DNA of 64,000 bases from Azonexus hydrophilus DSM 23864 (GTDB taxonomy: Bacteria; Pseudomonadota; Gammaproteobacteria; Burkholderiales; Rhodocyclaceae). The translations under genes and the position numbers were made by a program. The notes under the pieces are model-generated. The model had not been told where the DNA came from. It did no database searches and was given only the letters and a program-made list of their open reading frames with translations. Position 1 is the stretch's first letter. The number at the start of each line of letters is the position of its first letter. Of the stretch, positions 63,947 to 64,000 are shown piece after piece. The DNA is taken from assembly GCF_000429605.1 (NCBI RefSeq), contig NZ_AUCE01000016.1, positions 124,001 through 188,000 on the forward strand. Direction: 5' to 3'.

Positions 63947-64000
63947 TCGATCAACTTCCCTGGCTGGTCGCCGCCAGCGTTGCCTTGGGCGTGATCGGCG
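63943..64000 (+). CDS. tadC: TadC start, truncated by window end
   Basis: ATG 63943 overlaps the tadB stop (ATGA). Only 19 codons are visible (MIDQLPWLVAASVALGVIG), a hydrophobic start that fits TadC, the usual gene after tadB. The identification rests on position. Confidence 0.6.
   Translation, partial: MIDQLPWLVAASVALGVIG

Overview
The window reads as a chromosomal segment of a high-GC betaproteobacterium, most likely a member of the Rhodocyclales (Dechloromonas/Azospira/Azonexus type). This is inferred from the gene order tig-clpP-clpX-lon-hupB, the GlrK/QseG/GlrR locus, the c-di-GMP signalling genes and the codon use. No 16S gene is present, so the placement is tentative.

Layout. (1) 1-7.1 kb: a partial methyltransferase, a small hypothetical protein, ettA (ABC-F translation factor), a bactofilin, and a sensor kinase / lipoprotein / sigma-54 activator operon (glrK-qseG-glrR type). 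(2) 7.1-13.9 kb, minus strand: a proteostasis block transcribed tig > clpP > clpX > lon > hupB > tRNA-Val > two tRNA-Arg. lon has a recognisable heat-shock (RpoH) promoter and hupB a near-consensus sigma-70 promoter. (3) 13.9-22.1 kb: an 8.2 kb element integrated in the 3' end of tRNA-His. It carries a P4-type integrase, arm-site repeats at both ends, an AlpA-like regulator, a leader with an intrinsic terminator and a C4/CI-like antisense RNA, a Toprim primase, a DUF3987 protein, an HNH endonuclease and a single HK97-type major capsid protein. It has no portal, terminase, protease or tail genes, so it looks like a phage satellite or the remnant of one. (4) 22.2-23.7 kb: a HigB/HigA-like toxin-antitoxin pair with a frameshifted toxin, and a methyltransferase.

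(5) 23.9-50.8 kb: a surface-polysaccharide region. GC-rich flanks encode GDP-fucose synthesis (fcl, gmd), glmS, manC, a WcaJ-type initiating transferase, a sugar nucleotidyltransferase and galE. Between about 28.5 and 42.7 kb lies a foreign, AT-richer cassette: the complete CMP-pseudaminic acid pathway (pseBCFGHI), acyltransferases, a capsule-type glycosyltransferase, Wzy, Wzx, a GT4 glycosyltransferase and a Tat-exported beta-helix protein. Broken host genes mark both edges of the cassette. A small-protein/nucleotidyltransferase pair closes the region.

(6) 50.8-64 kb: a beta-CASP RNA/DNA-processing enzyme. Next comes a cyclic-di-GMP-I (GEMM-I) riboswitch, with its own promoter, controlling a tiny membrane protein through a Shine-Dalgarno-sequestering hairpin. 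A receiver-PAS-PAS-GGDEF diguanylate cyclase, a PAS histidine kinase and a stand-alone receiver follow. The window ends in a Tad/Flp pilus locus (flp, tadV, tadE, cpaB, cpaC, tadZ, tadA, tadB, tadC start). Polysaccharide, Tad pilus and c-di-GMP genes side by side suggest a surface-attachment/biofilm region.
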